A stretch of 25,582 bases of DNA from JBCBKP01 sp038746265 (GCA_038746265.1 JBCDKU010000040.1:1-25582), one strand, 5' to 3'. Positions 7,170 to 16,013 are shown, counted from the stretch's first letter. A program made the numbers and translations. The notes: generated by a model not told the origin, from the sequence alone.

Positions 7170-10100
7170 TCAGTTCGCGACGATGTTGACCATGCGCTTG
7201 GGGACGGCGATGACCTTGCGGACGGTTTTGTTTGCGAGGAGCTCGGCGATGCGGTCGTCGGCGAGGGCGAGCTGTTCCATGGTTTTGGTGTCGGCGTCGG
7301 CGGGGATGGTGATGCGTCCTCGGACCTTGCCCATGATCTGGACGGGGATCTCGATCTCGTCGTCCGCGAGCATCGCGGGGTCGAAGGTCGGCCAGGCCTG
7401 GGTGTGGACGGGGCCCCGGGCGTCGAAGAGGCCCAGGCGGTGCCAGACTTCCTCGGCGAGGTGGGGGGCGAAGGGCGCGAGGAGGCGCATGAGGCGGTCG
7501 ATCTGGTCGGCGGTGAGGGCGGCGGTACCGGCTTGTTTCTCGGCGGCTTGCTTCTCGATGGCTTGCGCGGCGTTCTTGAACTCGATCATCGCGGCGATGG
7601 CGGTGTTGAAGGCGAGGCGTTCGATGTCGCCGCCGACTTTCTCGGTGGTGCGGTGCAGGAGTTTTTTGAGTGATTCGTCGGCGGTGTCCGTCGTGCGCGG
7701 GGCACCGGTGTCCTCGTCGATGACGAGTCGCCATGTTTCCTTGAGGAATCGGAACATGCCGCCGATCGCGCGGGTGTCCCACGGCTTTTGTTGATCGAGC
7801 GGGCCCATGTACATCTCGTAGAGTCGGAAGGTGTCGGCGCCGTACTCAGCGATGACGTCGTCGGGGTTGACGACGTTGCGGAGGCTCTTGGACATCTTCG
7901 CGATGATCTGGGTGACGGGCTCACCGGTCGCGGTTTCGACGGGGTTGTTCTCGCCGCGCTCTTCGACCTCGTCCACGGGGACGAGGGACTTATCGGCGCG
8001 CTGGTAGGCGTGGGAGAGGATGAGTCCCTGGTGGTAGAGCTTGCGGTAGGGCTCGTTCGAGCTGACGTAGCCCAGGTCGTAGAGGACCTTGTGCCAGAAG
8101 CGGGCGTAGAGGAGGTGCAGGACGGCGTGCTCGGCGCCGCCGACGTAGAGATCGACGCCCGGCTCGCGGTTGGGGCCTTCGCCCAGCCAGTAGGACTCCG
8201 CGTCGGGTCCGGCGAAGGCGGCGTTGTTGGCGGGGTCGGTGTAGCGGAGGTGGTACCAGCAGGAGCCGGCCCAGCCGGGCATGGTGTTGGATTCGCGGGT
8301 GACCTTCGCGTCGGGGTCGAGCCCGACGGCGTGCGCGTCGGCGGCGGTGGTTCGGATCCAGTCGGTTGCTTTGGCGAGCAGGGGCTTGGGCTCGTCGGAG
8401 ACCTCGGGCTTGTAGTCGGTCATCGGTGGGAGCGTGATCGGGAGTGCCGACTCGGCGACCGGGTGGTGGCGTCCCTGATCGTCGTAGACGATGGGGAAGG
8501 GCTCGCCCCAGTAGCGCTGGCGGCTGAAGAGCCAGTCGCGGAGCTTGTGGTTGATCTTGCGGCGTCCGACGCCCGAGTGCTCGAGCCACTTGAGGGTCGC
8601 GCCCTTGGCTTCGGGGATGGTGAGCCCGTTGAGTGAGACCTGGGTGTTGGAGGAGTTGACGAGCCGGCCCGTGCCGCTGAACGCGCCGCCCTCGGCTTCG
8701 TAGTAGGCGGCGTCGCGGAAGAGCTCGGCGAACTCGTCGAAGGTCTCGACCTCGAGAGAGCGGACGGTGTCGAGCCATTCGCCCGAGATGGCGCCGCGTC
8801 GCTCTGCTTTGCCGTCGGGTGCGTTGCCTGATGCACGGCGGCGGCTGGTGGCGACGGCGAGGAGGCTGTCGAAATCGGCGGGGGTGGAGCCGCGGGCGGT
8901 GACAAGGCCCAAGAGGTCGGCGAGGGCGTTGCGCCAGTCGCCGGCGACGGTGTCGTCGGGGGCATGGGCAGCGAAGTGGGCCATCGCGGCAACCTGCACG
9001 GGGTAGACAACGTCGCGGATGGGGAGCTCGAATTCCTGGGCGAACTCGAAGTCGCGCTGGTCGTGTGCGGGGACGGCCATGATCGCGCCGGAGCCATAGC
9101 CGGCGAGGACGTAGTCGGCGGTCCAGATCGGGATGCGCTGTCCGGTCGCGGGGTTGATGGCTTCGAGGCCCGTGGGCTTGCCGGTTTTTTCCTTGCCCTC
9201 GAGGCGTTCGACATCGGAGCGGTTTCGGGCCCACTCGACGTACTCGCGCAAGGCGGCGGCGTCGGTGGTCTCGCGCGGGTCGGCGAGGACGGCGTCCACG
9301 AGCGGGTGCTCGGGCGCGACGACCATGTAGGTCGCGCCGAAGATGGTGTCGGGGCGTGTGGTGAAAACGCGGAGGAGCGTGGAGTCCACGCCCATGGGCG
9401 GGTCGGCGATCTCGAAGTCGATCTCGGCGCCCTCGGAGCGGCCGATCCATTCGCGCTGCTGTGTGAGCGTGCTCTCGGGCCAGTCGAGGCCGTCAAGGTC
9501 AAAGAGCAGGCGCTCGGCGTAGGCGGTGATGCGGAGCATCCATTGGCGGAGTGGCTTGCGGAAGACGGGGAAGCCGCCGCGCTCGCTTTTGCCGTCGATA
9601 ACTTCCTCGTTGGCGAGCGCGGTGCCGAGCTTGGGGCACCAGTTGACGGTCTGCTCGCCGATGTAGGCGAGGCGGTAGGAATCGATGATGTCGCGCTGGA
9701 CGCCCGCGTCGAGGCTCGACCAGTCGTCGTAGCTCTGGCTCTTGAGGTGCGTGGGGATCTCGGCGGCGTCGGGGTTGAAGCGGATCTCGCGGTCGCCCGA
9801 CTCGAACTCGGTGATCAGCTCATCGATCGAGCGGCCCGCGCCGTGGTCGCCGCGGTCGGTGTCGAGCCAGGAGTCGTAGAGCTTGAGGAAGATCCATTGC
9901 GTCCACTTGTAGTAGTCCTCGTCGATGGTGCCGAACTCGCGGGACCAGTCGTAGCAGAAGCCGAAGCGCTGGAGCTGGCGTCGGAAGTTGTCGATCGCGG
10001 TGCGTGTGGTCTCAGCGGGGTGGACGCCGGTCTGGATGGCGTACTGCTCGGCGGGCAGGCCGAAGGCGTCCCAGCCCATGGGGTGGAGGACGTTGAAGCC

Positions 10101-10343
10101 TTTCATGCGTTTGTAGCGGCAGATGATGTCGGTGGCGGTGTAGCCCTCGGGGTGCCCGACGTGCAGGCCCGCGCCGGAGGGGTAGGGGAACATGTCGAGG
10201 CAGTAGTAGCGGGGCTTGGAGGCGTCGAAGCCCTCTTCGCCCGGGTTGGGCTGGCGGTCGATGCCGAGCTCGGCCCAGCGGGACTGCCACGCGGGCTCGA
10301 TGTGGTTGGCGAGTTCGGCGGTGTAGCGGTGGGAATCGGGCAT
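7170..10343 (-). CDS. leuS: Leucine--tRNA ligase
   Basis: Class I leucyl-tRNA synthetase, cytoplasmic, charging tRNA-Leu. The HIGH motif is HVGH (61-64) after MFPYPSGAGL; LHPMGWDAFGLPAEQ follows; the CP1 editing domain includes TTRPDTIFGATYMVVAPEHPL and GSGAIMAVPAHDQRD (418-431); KMSKS is at 816-820. It has 1057 residues, about 200 more than the usual bacterial enzyme. Two expansions explain most of this: about residues 155-225, and an insertion of about 100 residues after IRDVVYP (449-548) inside the editing domain. ATG start 18 bp downstream of the RCK_C gene stop; no clear Shine-Dalgarno is visible, as in several genes here, so translation may depend on the upstream gene. It is the last gene of the co-directional run and converges with the DCC fusion gene. 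Confidence 0.97.
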   Translation of the reverse strand: MPDSHRYTAELANHIEPAWQSRWAELGIDRQPNPGEEGFDASKPRYYCLDMFPYPSGAGLHVGHPEGYTATDIICRYKRMKGFNVLHPMGWDAFGLPAEQYAIQTGVHPAETTRTAIDNFRRQLQRFGFCYDWSREFGTIDEDYYKWTQWIFLKLYDSWLDTDRGDHGAGRSIDELITEFESGDREIRFNPDAAEIPTHLKSQSYDDWSSLDAGVQRDIIDSYRLAYIGEQTVNWCPKLGTALANEEVIDGKSERGGFPVFRKPLRQWMLRITAYAERLLFDLDGLDWPESTLTQQREWIGRSEGAEIDFEIADPPMGVDSTLLRVFTTRPDTIFGATYMVVAPEHPLVDAVLADPRETTDAAALREYVEWARNRSDVERLEGKEKTGKPTGLEAINPATGQRIPIWTADYVLAGYGSGAIMAVPAHDQRDFEFAQEFELPIRDVVYPVQVAAMAHFAAHAPDDTVAGDWRNALADLLGLVTARGSTPADFDSLLAVATSRRRASGNAPDGKAERRGAISGEWLDTVRSLEVETFDEFAELFRDAAYYEAEGGAFSGTGRLVNSSNTQVSLNGLTIPEAKGATLKWLEHSGVGRRKINHKLRDWLFSRQRYWGEPFPIVYDDQGRHHPVAESALPITLPPMTDYKPEVSDEPKPLLAKATDWIRTTAADAHAVGLDPDAKVTRESNTMPGWAGSCWYHLRYTDPANNAAFAGPDAESYWLGEGPNREPGVDLYVGGAEHAVLHLLYARFWHKVLYDLGYVSSNEPYRKLYHQGLILSHAYQRADKSLVPVDEVEERGENNPVETATGEPVTQIIAKMSKSLRNVVNPDDVIAEYGADTFRLYEMYMGPLDQQKPWDTRAIGGMFRFLKETWRLVIDEDTGAPRTTDTADESLKKLLHRTTEKVGGDIERLAFNTAIAAMIEFKNAAQAIEKQAAEKQAGTAALTADQIDRLMRLLAPFAPHLAEEVWHRLGLFDARGPVHTQAWPTFDPAMLADDEIEIPVQIMGKVRGRITIPADADTKTMEQLALADDRIAELLANKTVRKVIAVPKRMVNIVAN

Positions 10344-10361
10344 GAGGTCGGAGTTTAGCGC

Positions 10362-11165
10362 TCAGACGGGGGTGCTCTGGGAGGCCTCCGGCTCGGCGGC
10401 TTCGCCTTCTGCCAGCTTCTCGTCCTGCTCGGCTTCGAGCTTCTCCTGCTCGGCGACGGAGCGGGCCCGCTTCATCTCGCCCGCGGCGTCTCGGCGGCGC
10501 TCGGCGAGTTCGTCGAGGGTTTCGGAGCGGCCGTAGACGATGACGTCGTCGCCCGCTTCGAGTCGGTAGGTGCCGCGGGGGGCGCCGATGAAGTCGCCGC
10601 CGGGCTTGGCGATGGCGAGGATGAGCACGCCCTCTTCGGGGAGGTCGAGGTCGATGAGTGTCTGTCCGGCGAACCACGAGTTGTCCTTGACGGTGGTCTC
10701 GCGGATCTCGTAGCCGCTGCTGAGCCCGAAGGTGGCGTGGTAGTCGCGGAGCTCCATCGAGGTGAAGTTCTTGAGCGCCGCCTGGGCGATGGCGGTGAGT
10801 GCGTGGTCCACGGGCGGGAGAAAGGAAAGACCAAGCAGCAGCGCGCTGCCGCCGACGCCGAGGCCGATTTTCCATTCGGCGCTGAGGCCGCCGCCGTCCT
10901 GCAGGCCAGCGATGAGCGCGCCGATGATGCCGACGAAGCCCGCGCCGCGGACGATCATGAGGACCTGGACGATGTGCCGGCGGCCCGGGTGGCGGGTGAT
11001 CTGCTCGGCTTCTTCGGTGGTGAACCCGGTGCCGGTCCAGGCGCTGCGCGCCTGGAAGCGGGCGGCGTCCTTGGACATGCCGGTCTGCATGAAGCCGACG
11101 ATCGCGCCGCGCTCGACGAGGAGCGTGAGGACGACGAGGAAGAAGAAGGTGCCGAGGGCGATCAT
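10362..11165 (-). CDS. Membrane protein with RCK_C (TrkA-C) domain
   Basis: 267 aa. Three hydrophobic segments (about 2-18, 66-86, 100-116) are followed by a TrkA-C/RCK_C domain at about 152-215: a strand-rich stretch with GVLILAIAKPGGDFIGAPRGTYRLEAGDDVIVYG, the usual ending in a GD.vvvyG strand. RCK_C domains regulate potassium and other ion transporters by binding a small ligand. Between the first two membrane segments is SAWTGTGFTTEEAEQI (41-56), whose TGTGFTT recalls P-loop-like filters of Trk/Ktr proteins, but the match is too short to rely on. There is no RCK_N (Rossmann) domain. The tail (217-267) is highly charged, probably helical. It sits between folC and leuS, 50 and 18 bp away, with no obvious functional link. 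It may be a subunit of an ion transporter or a stand-alone regulator. Confidence 0.6.
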   Translation of the reverse strand: MIALGTFFFLVVLTLLVERGAIVGFMQTGMSKDAARFQARSAWTGTGFTTEEAEQITRHPGRRHIVQVLMIVRGAGFVGIIGALIAGLQDGGGLSAEWKIGLGVGGSALLLGLSFLPPVDHALTAIAQAALKNFTSMELRDYHATFGLSSGYEIRETTVKDNSWFAGQTLIDLDLPEEGVLILAIAKPGGDFIGAPRGTYRLEAGDDVIVYGRSETLDELAERRRDAAGEMKRARSVAEQEKLEAEQDEKLAEGEAAEPEASQSTPV

Positions 11166-11215
11166 GCCGTCAGACTATCGGGGTCTGCTTCTGCGGCGTC
11201 TGATCGCGGTCCGGC

Positions 11216-12682
11216 TCAGGCGGCGCCGGTGGTCTCGAGCTCGCTCTTCTTGGCTTCGAGCAGGGCCTTGGCTTCGCCCGCGACGTAGAAGGAGCCGGTG
11301 ACGCAGATGAGGTCGTCGCGATCGACGGCCCGCGCGGCGTTGTTGACGGCGTCCTTGATCGTCTCTTCGGACTGGGCGGCTTTGCCCGAGAGCTCCTCGA
11401 AGCGTTTGCGGAGCTCTTCGGGGTCGGCGGCCCGCGGGTTGCCCTCGGAGCGGGTGAAGATGACCTTGTCGGCGCCGCGGGCGATCTCGGTGAGCATGAG
11501 ATCGACGTTCTTGTCGGCGGCGCAGCCGAAGATGACGACGAGCGAGTCATAGGTCATGTGCGCGCCCATCGCCTGGACGAGGGCGGCGATGGATTCGCCG
11601 GTGTGGGCACCGTCCACGATGATGCGGGGCTCGTCCCAGACCTGCTCGAGGCGTCCGCGGCGGGGGGTGGCCTCGAGGCCGCGGCCGACATCGACCTCGT
11701 TGAAGGCGAAGCCGTGGCCCTTGAGCCGGTCGAGGATCGCGAGGGCGACGCCGCAGTTGACGGCCTGGTGCTGGCCCTCGAAGGGCGCGGGCAGGTGCTC
11801 GAAGCTGGTCTTGGGTGTGGTGATGCAGACGCGGGCGTGCGGCCGCATGCCCGGGGTCGCTTCGAAGCGGTGTGAGAACTCGATCTCATCGCCCAGCACG
11901 TAGACGGGCGCTTCGACCTCGGCGGCGCGGGCGCGGATGGCCTCGAGGACGGCGTCGTCCTGCGGCGCGACAACAACAGGGACGCCCGGCTTGATGATGC
12001 CCGCCTTCTCGCGGGCGATCTCTTCGAGGGTGTCGCCCAGCAGCTCGGTGTGCTCGAGCTGGATGGTGGTGATCGCGGTGACGATCGGGGAGATGACGTT
12101 GGTGGAGTCGAGGCGGCCGCCCAGACCGACCTCGACGACGCCCAGGTCCACGGCTTCCTCGGCGAAGAAGAGCAGCGAGAGCGCGGTGAGCAGCTCGAAG
12201 TAGGTGGCGTCGCCGTGCTTGTTGGCGACGGCATCGGAGGCGTCGCGGCACTTGCTCATGAGCCGGGCGAAGTCGGACTCGGAGATCATGTCGTCGCCGA
12301 GGCGGATGCGCTCGCGGACGTCGGTGAGGTGGGGGCTGGTGGTGATGCCGACGGTGGAGCCGCAGGCTTTGGCGCAGCTGGCGACCATCTCGCAGACGCT
12401 GCCTTTGCCCTTGCTGCCCGCGACGTGGACGAGGCGGAGGCCGTCCTGCGGGTTGCCCAGGTGACTCAGGATCGCCCGCATGCGGTCGAGCTTGAAGGAG
12501 CCGTCGGGCACGCGCGAGGGGCGCATGAATTCGAAGTTCGTTCGGTCGTTGAGGAACGACAGCGCGGCGGAATAGGTCGAGAACGCACGCTTCTTCCGCG
12601 GTGCGGCCTCGATCGATCCCGACGCTCGTGTGGTCTTGCGCTGCCCGTTTGGGGTCCTCGCGCGGCTCTTCCCTGACGCCAT
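11216..12682 (-). CDS. folC: Bifunctional folylpolyglutamate synthase/dihydrofolate synthase
   Basis: 488-aa Mur-ligase-family enzyme that adds glutamate to dihydropteroate and to tetrahydrofolates in the cytoplasm. The ATP-binding loop is HVAGSKGKGSVCEM (86-99); TTSPHLTDVRERI (114-126) and VEVGLGGRLDSTNVISP (183-199) are family signatures; the glutamate-ligase domain carries IIVDGAHTGESIAAL and a VIFGCAADKNVDLML stretch. About 33 basic residues precede the conserved start, longer than usual; an internal start is possible, but ATG at 12682 has an AAGGTG ribosome-binding site about 9 bp upstream. The gene follows pdxJ by 95 bp and precedes the RCK_C gene by 50 bp. Confidence 0.93.
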   Translation of the reverse strand: MASGKSRARTPNGQRKTTRASGSIEAAPRKKRAFSTYSAALSFLNDRTNFEFMRPSRVPDGSFKLDRMRAILSHLGNPQDGLRLVHVAGSKGKGSVCEMVASCAKACGSTVGITTSPHLTDVRERIRLGDDMISESDFARLMSKCRDASDAVANKHGDATYFELLTALSLLFFAEEAVDLGVVEVGLGGRLDSTNVISPIVTAITTIQLEHTELLGDTLEEIAREKAGIIKPGVPVVVAPQDDAVLEAIRARAAEVEAPVYVLGDEIEFSHRFEATPGMRPHARVCITTPKTSFEHLPAPFEGQHQAVNCGVALAILDRLKGHGFAFNEVDVGRGLEATPRRGRLEQVWDEPRIIVDGAHTGESIAALVQAMGAHMTYDSLVVIFGCAADKNVDLMLTEIARGADKVIFTRSEGNPRAADPEELRKRFEELSGKAAQSEETIKDAVNNAARAVDRDDLICVTGSFYVAGEAKALLEAKKSELETTGAA

Positions 12683-12706
12683 AGCGACACCTTATTCATC
12701 GCGGGG

Positions 12707-12735
12707 CATTTGGTCTCGGCAATTCCTGCCAAATG
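12707..12735 (-). other. Bulged inverted repeat between pdxJ and folC
   Basis: CATTTGG (12707-12713) pairs with CCAAATG (12729-12735); inside it GGCA (12718-12721) pairs with TGCC (12727-12730). Both share CC at 12729-12730, so they are alternative or bulged foldings of one hairpin. No T-tract follows on the - strand. It may be a weak terminator or attenuator upstream of folC, or chance. Confidence 0.25.
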
Positions 12736-12777
12736 GGAATGAAATCGTTGGTGTTCGGGGCCTGATCTGTGAAGACG

Positions 12778-13539
12778 CTATTCGATCAGGTGGACCATCT
12801 CGGCGACCGCGTCGCGGAAGCCGCTGAAGACGGATCGGCTCACGATCGAGTGCCCGATGTGCAGCTCGGAGACCCAGTCGCGATCGGCGATCGCGAGGAC
12901 GTTGGTGTAGTTCAGGGCGTGGCCCGCGTTGCACTTCATGCCGGCGTCGAGGACGAGGTCGGCGGCGCGGTCGAGGCGGTCGAGCTCGCGGTCGCAGGCC
13001 TCGGCGGCCTCGTCGCCGCCCGATTCGAAGAAGGCGTGGGCCCACGGGCCCGTGTGGAGCTCGCAGATATCGAAGCCCGCGCGGGCGGCGGCCTCGACCT
13101 GCTCGGGTTCGGCGTCGATGAAGGCGCTGACGGCCGTGCCGCTGATCGAGAGCCGATCGACGACCTCGCGCATGCGGTCGATCTGGCCCGCGACGTCGAG
13201 CCCGCCCTCGGTGGTGACCTCGTTGCGTCCCTCGGGGACGAGCATGGCGGAGTGCGGGCGGATCTCGCGGGCGATCTCGATCATCTCGTCGGTGGCGGCC
13301 ATCTCGAGGTTGAAGCGGACGCGGACCATCTCGCGGAGGCGTTCAACATCGGCGTCCTGGATGTGGCGGCGGTCCTCGCGGAGGTGAACGGTGATGCCAC
13401 GGGCGCCGCCCATCTCGGCTTCGTGCGCGGCGCGGAGCGGGTCGGGCTCGGACCACGGCAGGAGCTCACCCGGCCCGGCGCGGTAGCGGGCCTGGCGGAT
13501 GGTGGCGACGTGGTCGATGTTGACGGAGAGATCGGGCAT
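12778..13539 (-). CDS. pdxJ: Pyridoxine 5'-phosphate synthase
   Basis: 253-aa cytoplasmic TIM-barrel enzyme that condenses 3-amino-2-oxopropyl phosphate with 1-deoxyxylulose 5-phosphate, the last ring-forming step of DXP-dependent vitamin B6 synthesis. The signatures are clear: SVNIDHVATIRQAR (5-18), HEAEMGGARGITVHLREDRRHI, FNLEMAATDEM, LVPEGRNEVTTEGG, MKCNAGHALNYTNV and ELHIGHSIVSRSVFSGF near the end. Length matches the family. The ATG start places the NIDHVATIR motif at the normal distance from the N-terminus. It begins 19 bp after the phosphatase stop, consistent with one transcript. Confidence 0.96.
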   Translation of the reverse strand: MPDLSVNIDHVATIRQARYRAGPGELLPWSEPDPLRAAHEAEMGGARGITVHLREDRRHIQDADVERLREMVRVRFNLEMAATDEMIEIAREIRPHSAMLVPEGRNEVTTEGGLDVAGQIDRMREVVDRLSISGTAVSAFIDAEPEQVEAAARAGFDICELHTGPWAHAFFESGGDEAAEACDRELDRLDRAADLVLDAGMKCNAGHALNYTNVLAIADRDWVSELHIGHSIVSRSVFSGFRDAVAEMVHLIE

Positions 13540-13558
13540 GGGTGATCGTTGGCGCGGT

Positions 13559-14986
13559 TCAGCCGCCGGTGATGGACCGCCGGACCACGACGGCGGTGAG
13601 GTCGTCGGGCTGGGGGACGCCCTTCGCGTAGGACTCGAGCTCGGCGAGGACGGCGGGGATGAACTGGTCGATCGGTTTGTCGCCGTGGCGTGTGATCGAG
13701 TCCTTGAGTTTCTGGGTGCCCCATTGTCTGCCGCTGGTGTCGGCCCATTCGAAGAAGCCGTCGGTGATCAGGATGAGCGCGTCGCCCGGCTCGAGGCGGT
13801 GGGAGACGGCGTCGAGTTCCTCGTGCCACGGGGTGATGCCGAGCGGGACGCCGTCGGCGTTGAAGGAGTCGATGGTTCTGGTTGCGGCGCGGTAGATCAG
13901 GATCGGACCGTGGCCGGCGGAGAGCGTGACGATGTGGTCGTCACCGGCGCCGACGACCGCGGTGGCGAACGTGACGAACTTGCCGCTCGAGAGATCGGAG
14001 ACGAGTTCTTCGTTGAGACGGTGCACGGCGCTCGCGACGCGCGACTCGACGCGGAGCGCGGAGCGTGCATACGCGCGGCAGAAGCAGGTGACCATCGCGG
14101 GGCCGAGGCCGTGGCCCGTGACGTCGGCGATGCAGACGGCGAGGCGGCCGTCTTCGAGCGGGACCCAGTCGTAGTAGTCGCCGCCGGTCTCGTCGGCGGG
14201 GCGGTTCCAGCCGTAGACCTCGTAGCCCGGGAGATCCGGCGCGGTCTTGGGCATGAGGCTCTGCTGGATCAGCGATGCGGCGCGGAGGTCGCGATCAGAG
14301 CGGGCGCGTTTCTCGGCCTCGTTGATCGCGATGCGGACGAACGCGCGGACGCGGTTCGCGACGAGGGCGGCGGCGATCCCGGTCGCGACGAGGATCGGCG
14401 AGAGCCCGCTGATGATCTGTGCGGGGATGAACGGGTCGTTCGAGTCTGCCTGCTCGCGTCGGACGACGAGCCAGACCAGCGCGGTGTAGCTCGCGCCGGA
14501 GGTGAATCCGCAGATGACGCAGACGACGGGCTTCATCTGGAGGACGGAGAGCAGGATGAACACGCCGTACAGCCCGACGAATGGCGACAGCACGGCCTGC
14601 TCCATCGTGACAAGCCCGACTCCGTAGACGAGCAGCATGAGGATCGCCGGGAAGCTGCACTCGAAGAGCGCGTTGACGATCGCGCCGCGCGTGCTGAGTG
14701 GCTCGGCGTCGGGCTTTCTCATGCTCACGATCGCGAGCACGAGCAACTCGTACACGACCATCGCGAGGAGGGCGGCGGGGATCAGCGGCGATTCGCGGAT
14801 CCGCGCGTCGGGGTCGAAGAAGATGACCGTCCGCAGGCCGCTGGCCGCCATGATGAGCATGAGCACAAGCGCGACCGCGGCGGTGCGGTACCAGACGGCC
14901 GCGCGGAGTGCTTCGGCATAGGTGGTCGCCTGGAGCCGCGGCAGGCGCGCCGCGAGTCGCTTCATGATGCTCGGTGTGCCGGGCAT
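13559..14986 (-). CDS. Membrane-bound PP2C-type serine phosphatase (SpoIIE/RsbU-like)
   Basis: 475 aa from the ATG at 14986. The N-terminal half (about 32-215) has six or so hydrophobic segments, followed by a charged linker (220-240) and a SpoIIE/PP2C domain: SLIQQSLMPKTAPDLPGYEV (238-257), metal-binding Asp residues in GGDYYDW (D270), IADVTGHG (D288), LITDGFFEW (D409) and QPDDLTAVVV (D461/D462). Such enzymes dephosphorylate anti-sigma-factor antagonists or similar partners and switch stress or developmental regulons. No sigma factor, STAS or anti-sigma gene is in the window, so its partner is elsewhere. The frame extends to a TTG at 15016, next to the HNH stop; I prefer the ATG. No GAF, PAS or HAMP domain was seen; sensing would be through the membrane part. 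Confidence 0.85.
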   Translation of the reverse strand: MPGTPSIMKRLAARLPRLQATTYAEALRAAVWYRTAAVALVLMLIMAASGLRTVIFFDPDARIRESPLIPAALLAMVVYELLVLAIVSMRKPDAEPLSTRGAIVNALFECSFPAILMLLVYGVGLVTMEQAVLSPFVGLYGVFILLSVLQMKPVVCVICGFTSGASYTALVWLVVRREQADSNDPFIPAQIISGLSPILVATGIAAALVANRVRAFVRIAINEAEKRARSDRDLRAASLIQQSLMPKTAPDLPGYEVYGWNRPADETGGDYYDWVPLEDGRLAVCIADVTGHGLGPAMVTCFCRAYARSALRVESRVASAVHRLNEELVSDLSSGKFVTFATAVVGAGDDHIVTLSAGHGPILIYRAATRTIDSFNADGVPLGITPWHEELDAVSHRLEPGDALILITDGFFEWADTSGRQWGTQKLKDSITRHGDKPIDQFIPAVLAELESYAKGVPQPDDLTAVVVRRSITGG

Positions 14987-15017
14987 GGGAGGGAGCGTAC
15001 CGGCGGCAAGGCCCAAC

Positions 15018-15692
15018 TTACTTCAGCTCGACGCTCCAGTACGCGTCGTCGAGGAAGGCTTTCCACGAGGCGTACTTGTCGTGGCCCAGCTTGATCGAGA
15101 TCAGCGGGTTGCGCTTGGGGCGGACCGGCTTCTTGATGAGCTTCATCCGCGCCTGCTCGGGTGTGCGGCCGCCCTTTCTGGCGTTGCACTTCACGCAGGC
15201 GCAGACGAGGTTCTCCCAGGTGTCGGGGCCGTCCTGGCTGCGGGGCTTGACGTGGTCGATCGAGAGCTCGGACGTGGGGAAGAAGTGGCCGCAGTACTGG
15301 CAGCGGTTGCGGTCGCGCGCGAAGAGGTTGCGGCGGTTGAGCTTGACCTGCTGATCGGGGAGGCGGTCGTAGCCCAGCAGCCGGATCACGCGGGGGACGG
15401 CGATCTCGAATCGGACGGTGCGGACCCAGTCGTGGCGGTCGGGCTCGAACTCGCGCTGGAGCTGGGCCATGTCCATCCACGAGGCGAGGTCGTAGTTGAG
15501 GTACTGGCCCTGGTTGACGTCGATGATCTCGGCGGCGTCGCGCGTGAGCAGGCTGAAGGCCCGCTTGGCGGAGACGACGCGGACCGCGACGTAGAGCTTG
15601 TTCAGGACGAGGACCTTGGACTCGAGGCCCTCGCCGACGGGCAGCGCGACGGTGCCGCCCGAGGTGGCGGCGATCATCGCGGAGTCGGTCAT
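15018..15692 (-). CDS. HNH endonuclease family protein
   Basis: 224 aa from the ATG at 15692. After a conserved LESKVLVLNKLYVAVRVVSAKRAFSLL opening (23-49), the C-terminal half has a zinc-binding HNH nuclease: CQYC (131-134), ELSIDHVKPRSQDG (142-155) with D146/H147, TWENLVCACVKCNARKGGRTP (158-178) with N161 and the second Cys pair C166/C169. This planctomycete/cyanobacterial-type family is widespread next to housekeeping genes and its role is unknown; HNH nucleases cut or nick DNA. The start is uncertain: the frame stays open to 16256, with possible ATG starts at 15767 and 15872. The extra residues are Arg/Ser/Ala-rich and not like the conserved part, so I chose 15692. Its stop is 31 bp from the phosphatase start. 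Confidence 0.82.
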   Translation of the reverse strand: MTDSAMIAATSGGTVALPVGEGLESKVLVLNKLYVAVRVVSAKRAFSLLTRDAAEIIDVNQGQYLNYDLASWMDMAQLQREFEPDRHDWVRTVRFEIAVPRVIRLLGYDRLPDQQVKLNRRNLFARDRNRCQYCGHFFPTSELSIDHVKPRSQDGPDTWENLVCACVKCNARKGGRTPEQARMKLIKKPVRPKRNPLISIKLGHDKYASWKAFLDDAYWSVELK

Positions 15693-15755
15693 TTGGGCCG
15701 GTCTCGAGGTGAGGGGGCCGGACGACGCGGCGGGCATGGAGCCCGCGTCGGCATC

Positions 15756-15776
15756 GCCGGCCCTCATAGGGCCGGC
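15756..15776 (-). other. Perfect 9-bp hairpin upstream of the HNH gene
   Basis: GCCGGCCCT (15756-15764) and AGGGCCGGC (15768-15776) are perfect complements around a 3-nt loop that contains an ATG in frame with the HNH gene (15767 on the - strand). No T-tract follows. It would form a very stable structure in the leader or early coding region of the HNH transcript. Confidence 0.6.
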
Positions 15777-15880
15777 TGGCGTCTGCTGCTGGGAGTGCTC
15801 ATGAGACGGCGATACCCCGCGGCGTCTTGAACGCCTCTTCGAGCGGGCGGAGCTCCGTGGCGGGCGACTCATGTCCACAG

Positions 15881-15909
15881 GTTTTACACGGATCGGCCGA
15901 CCGAGGCAA
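15881..15909 (-). promoter_or_regulatory. Possible sigma-70-type promoter for the HNH gene run
   Basis: On the - strand, TTGCCT (15904-15909) and TAAAAC (15881-15886) are separated by 17 bp; each matches the sigma-70 consensus at 4 of 6 bases. Transcription would start near 15875, right at the ATG at 15872 and about 180 bp upstream of the chosen HNH start. It lies in the 383-bp gene-free stretch 15693-16075, which also holds the 15756 hairpin and repeat copy C. Confidence 0.35.
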
Positions 15910-16013
15910 GCACTTTTGCCCGATCGGCGGCCAAACGGGGTGGGATGGGCCGAGTTTGACGGTTTCTGAACCGGGGAGGGGGCTTGGGTGGCGATGGGGG
16001 TCTGCCCGCCAGC

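Noticed and set aside
8964..10358. 464-aa open frame on the + strand
   Set aside because: Antisense to leuS, which is certain.
13499..15094. 531-aa open frame on the + strand
   Set aside because: Antisense to the PP2C phosphatase; Asp/Arg/Glu-rich shadow with no family signature.
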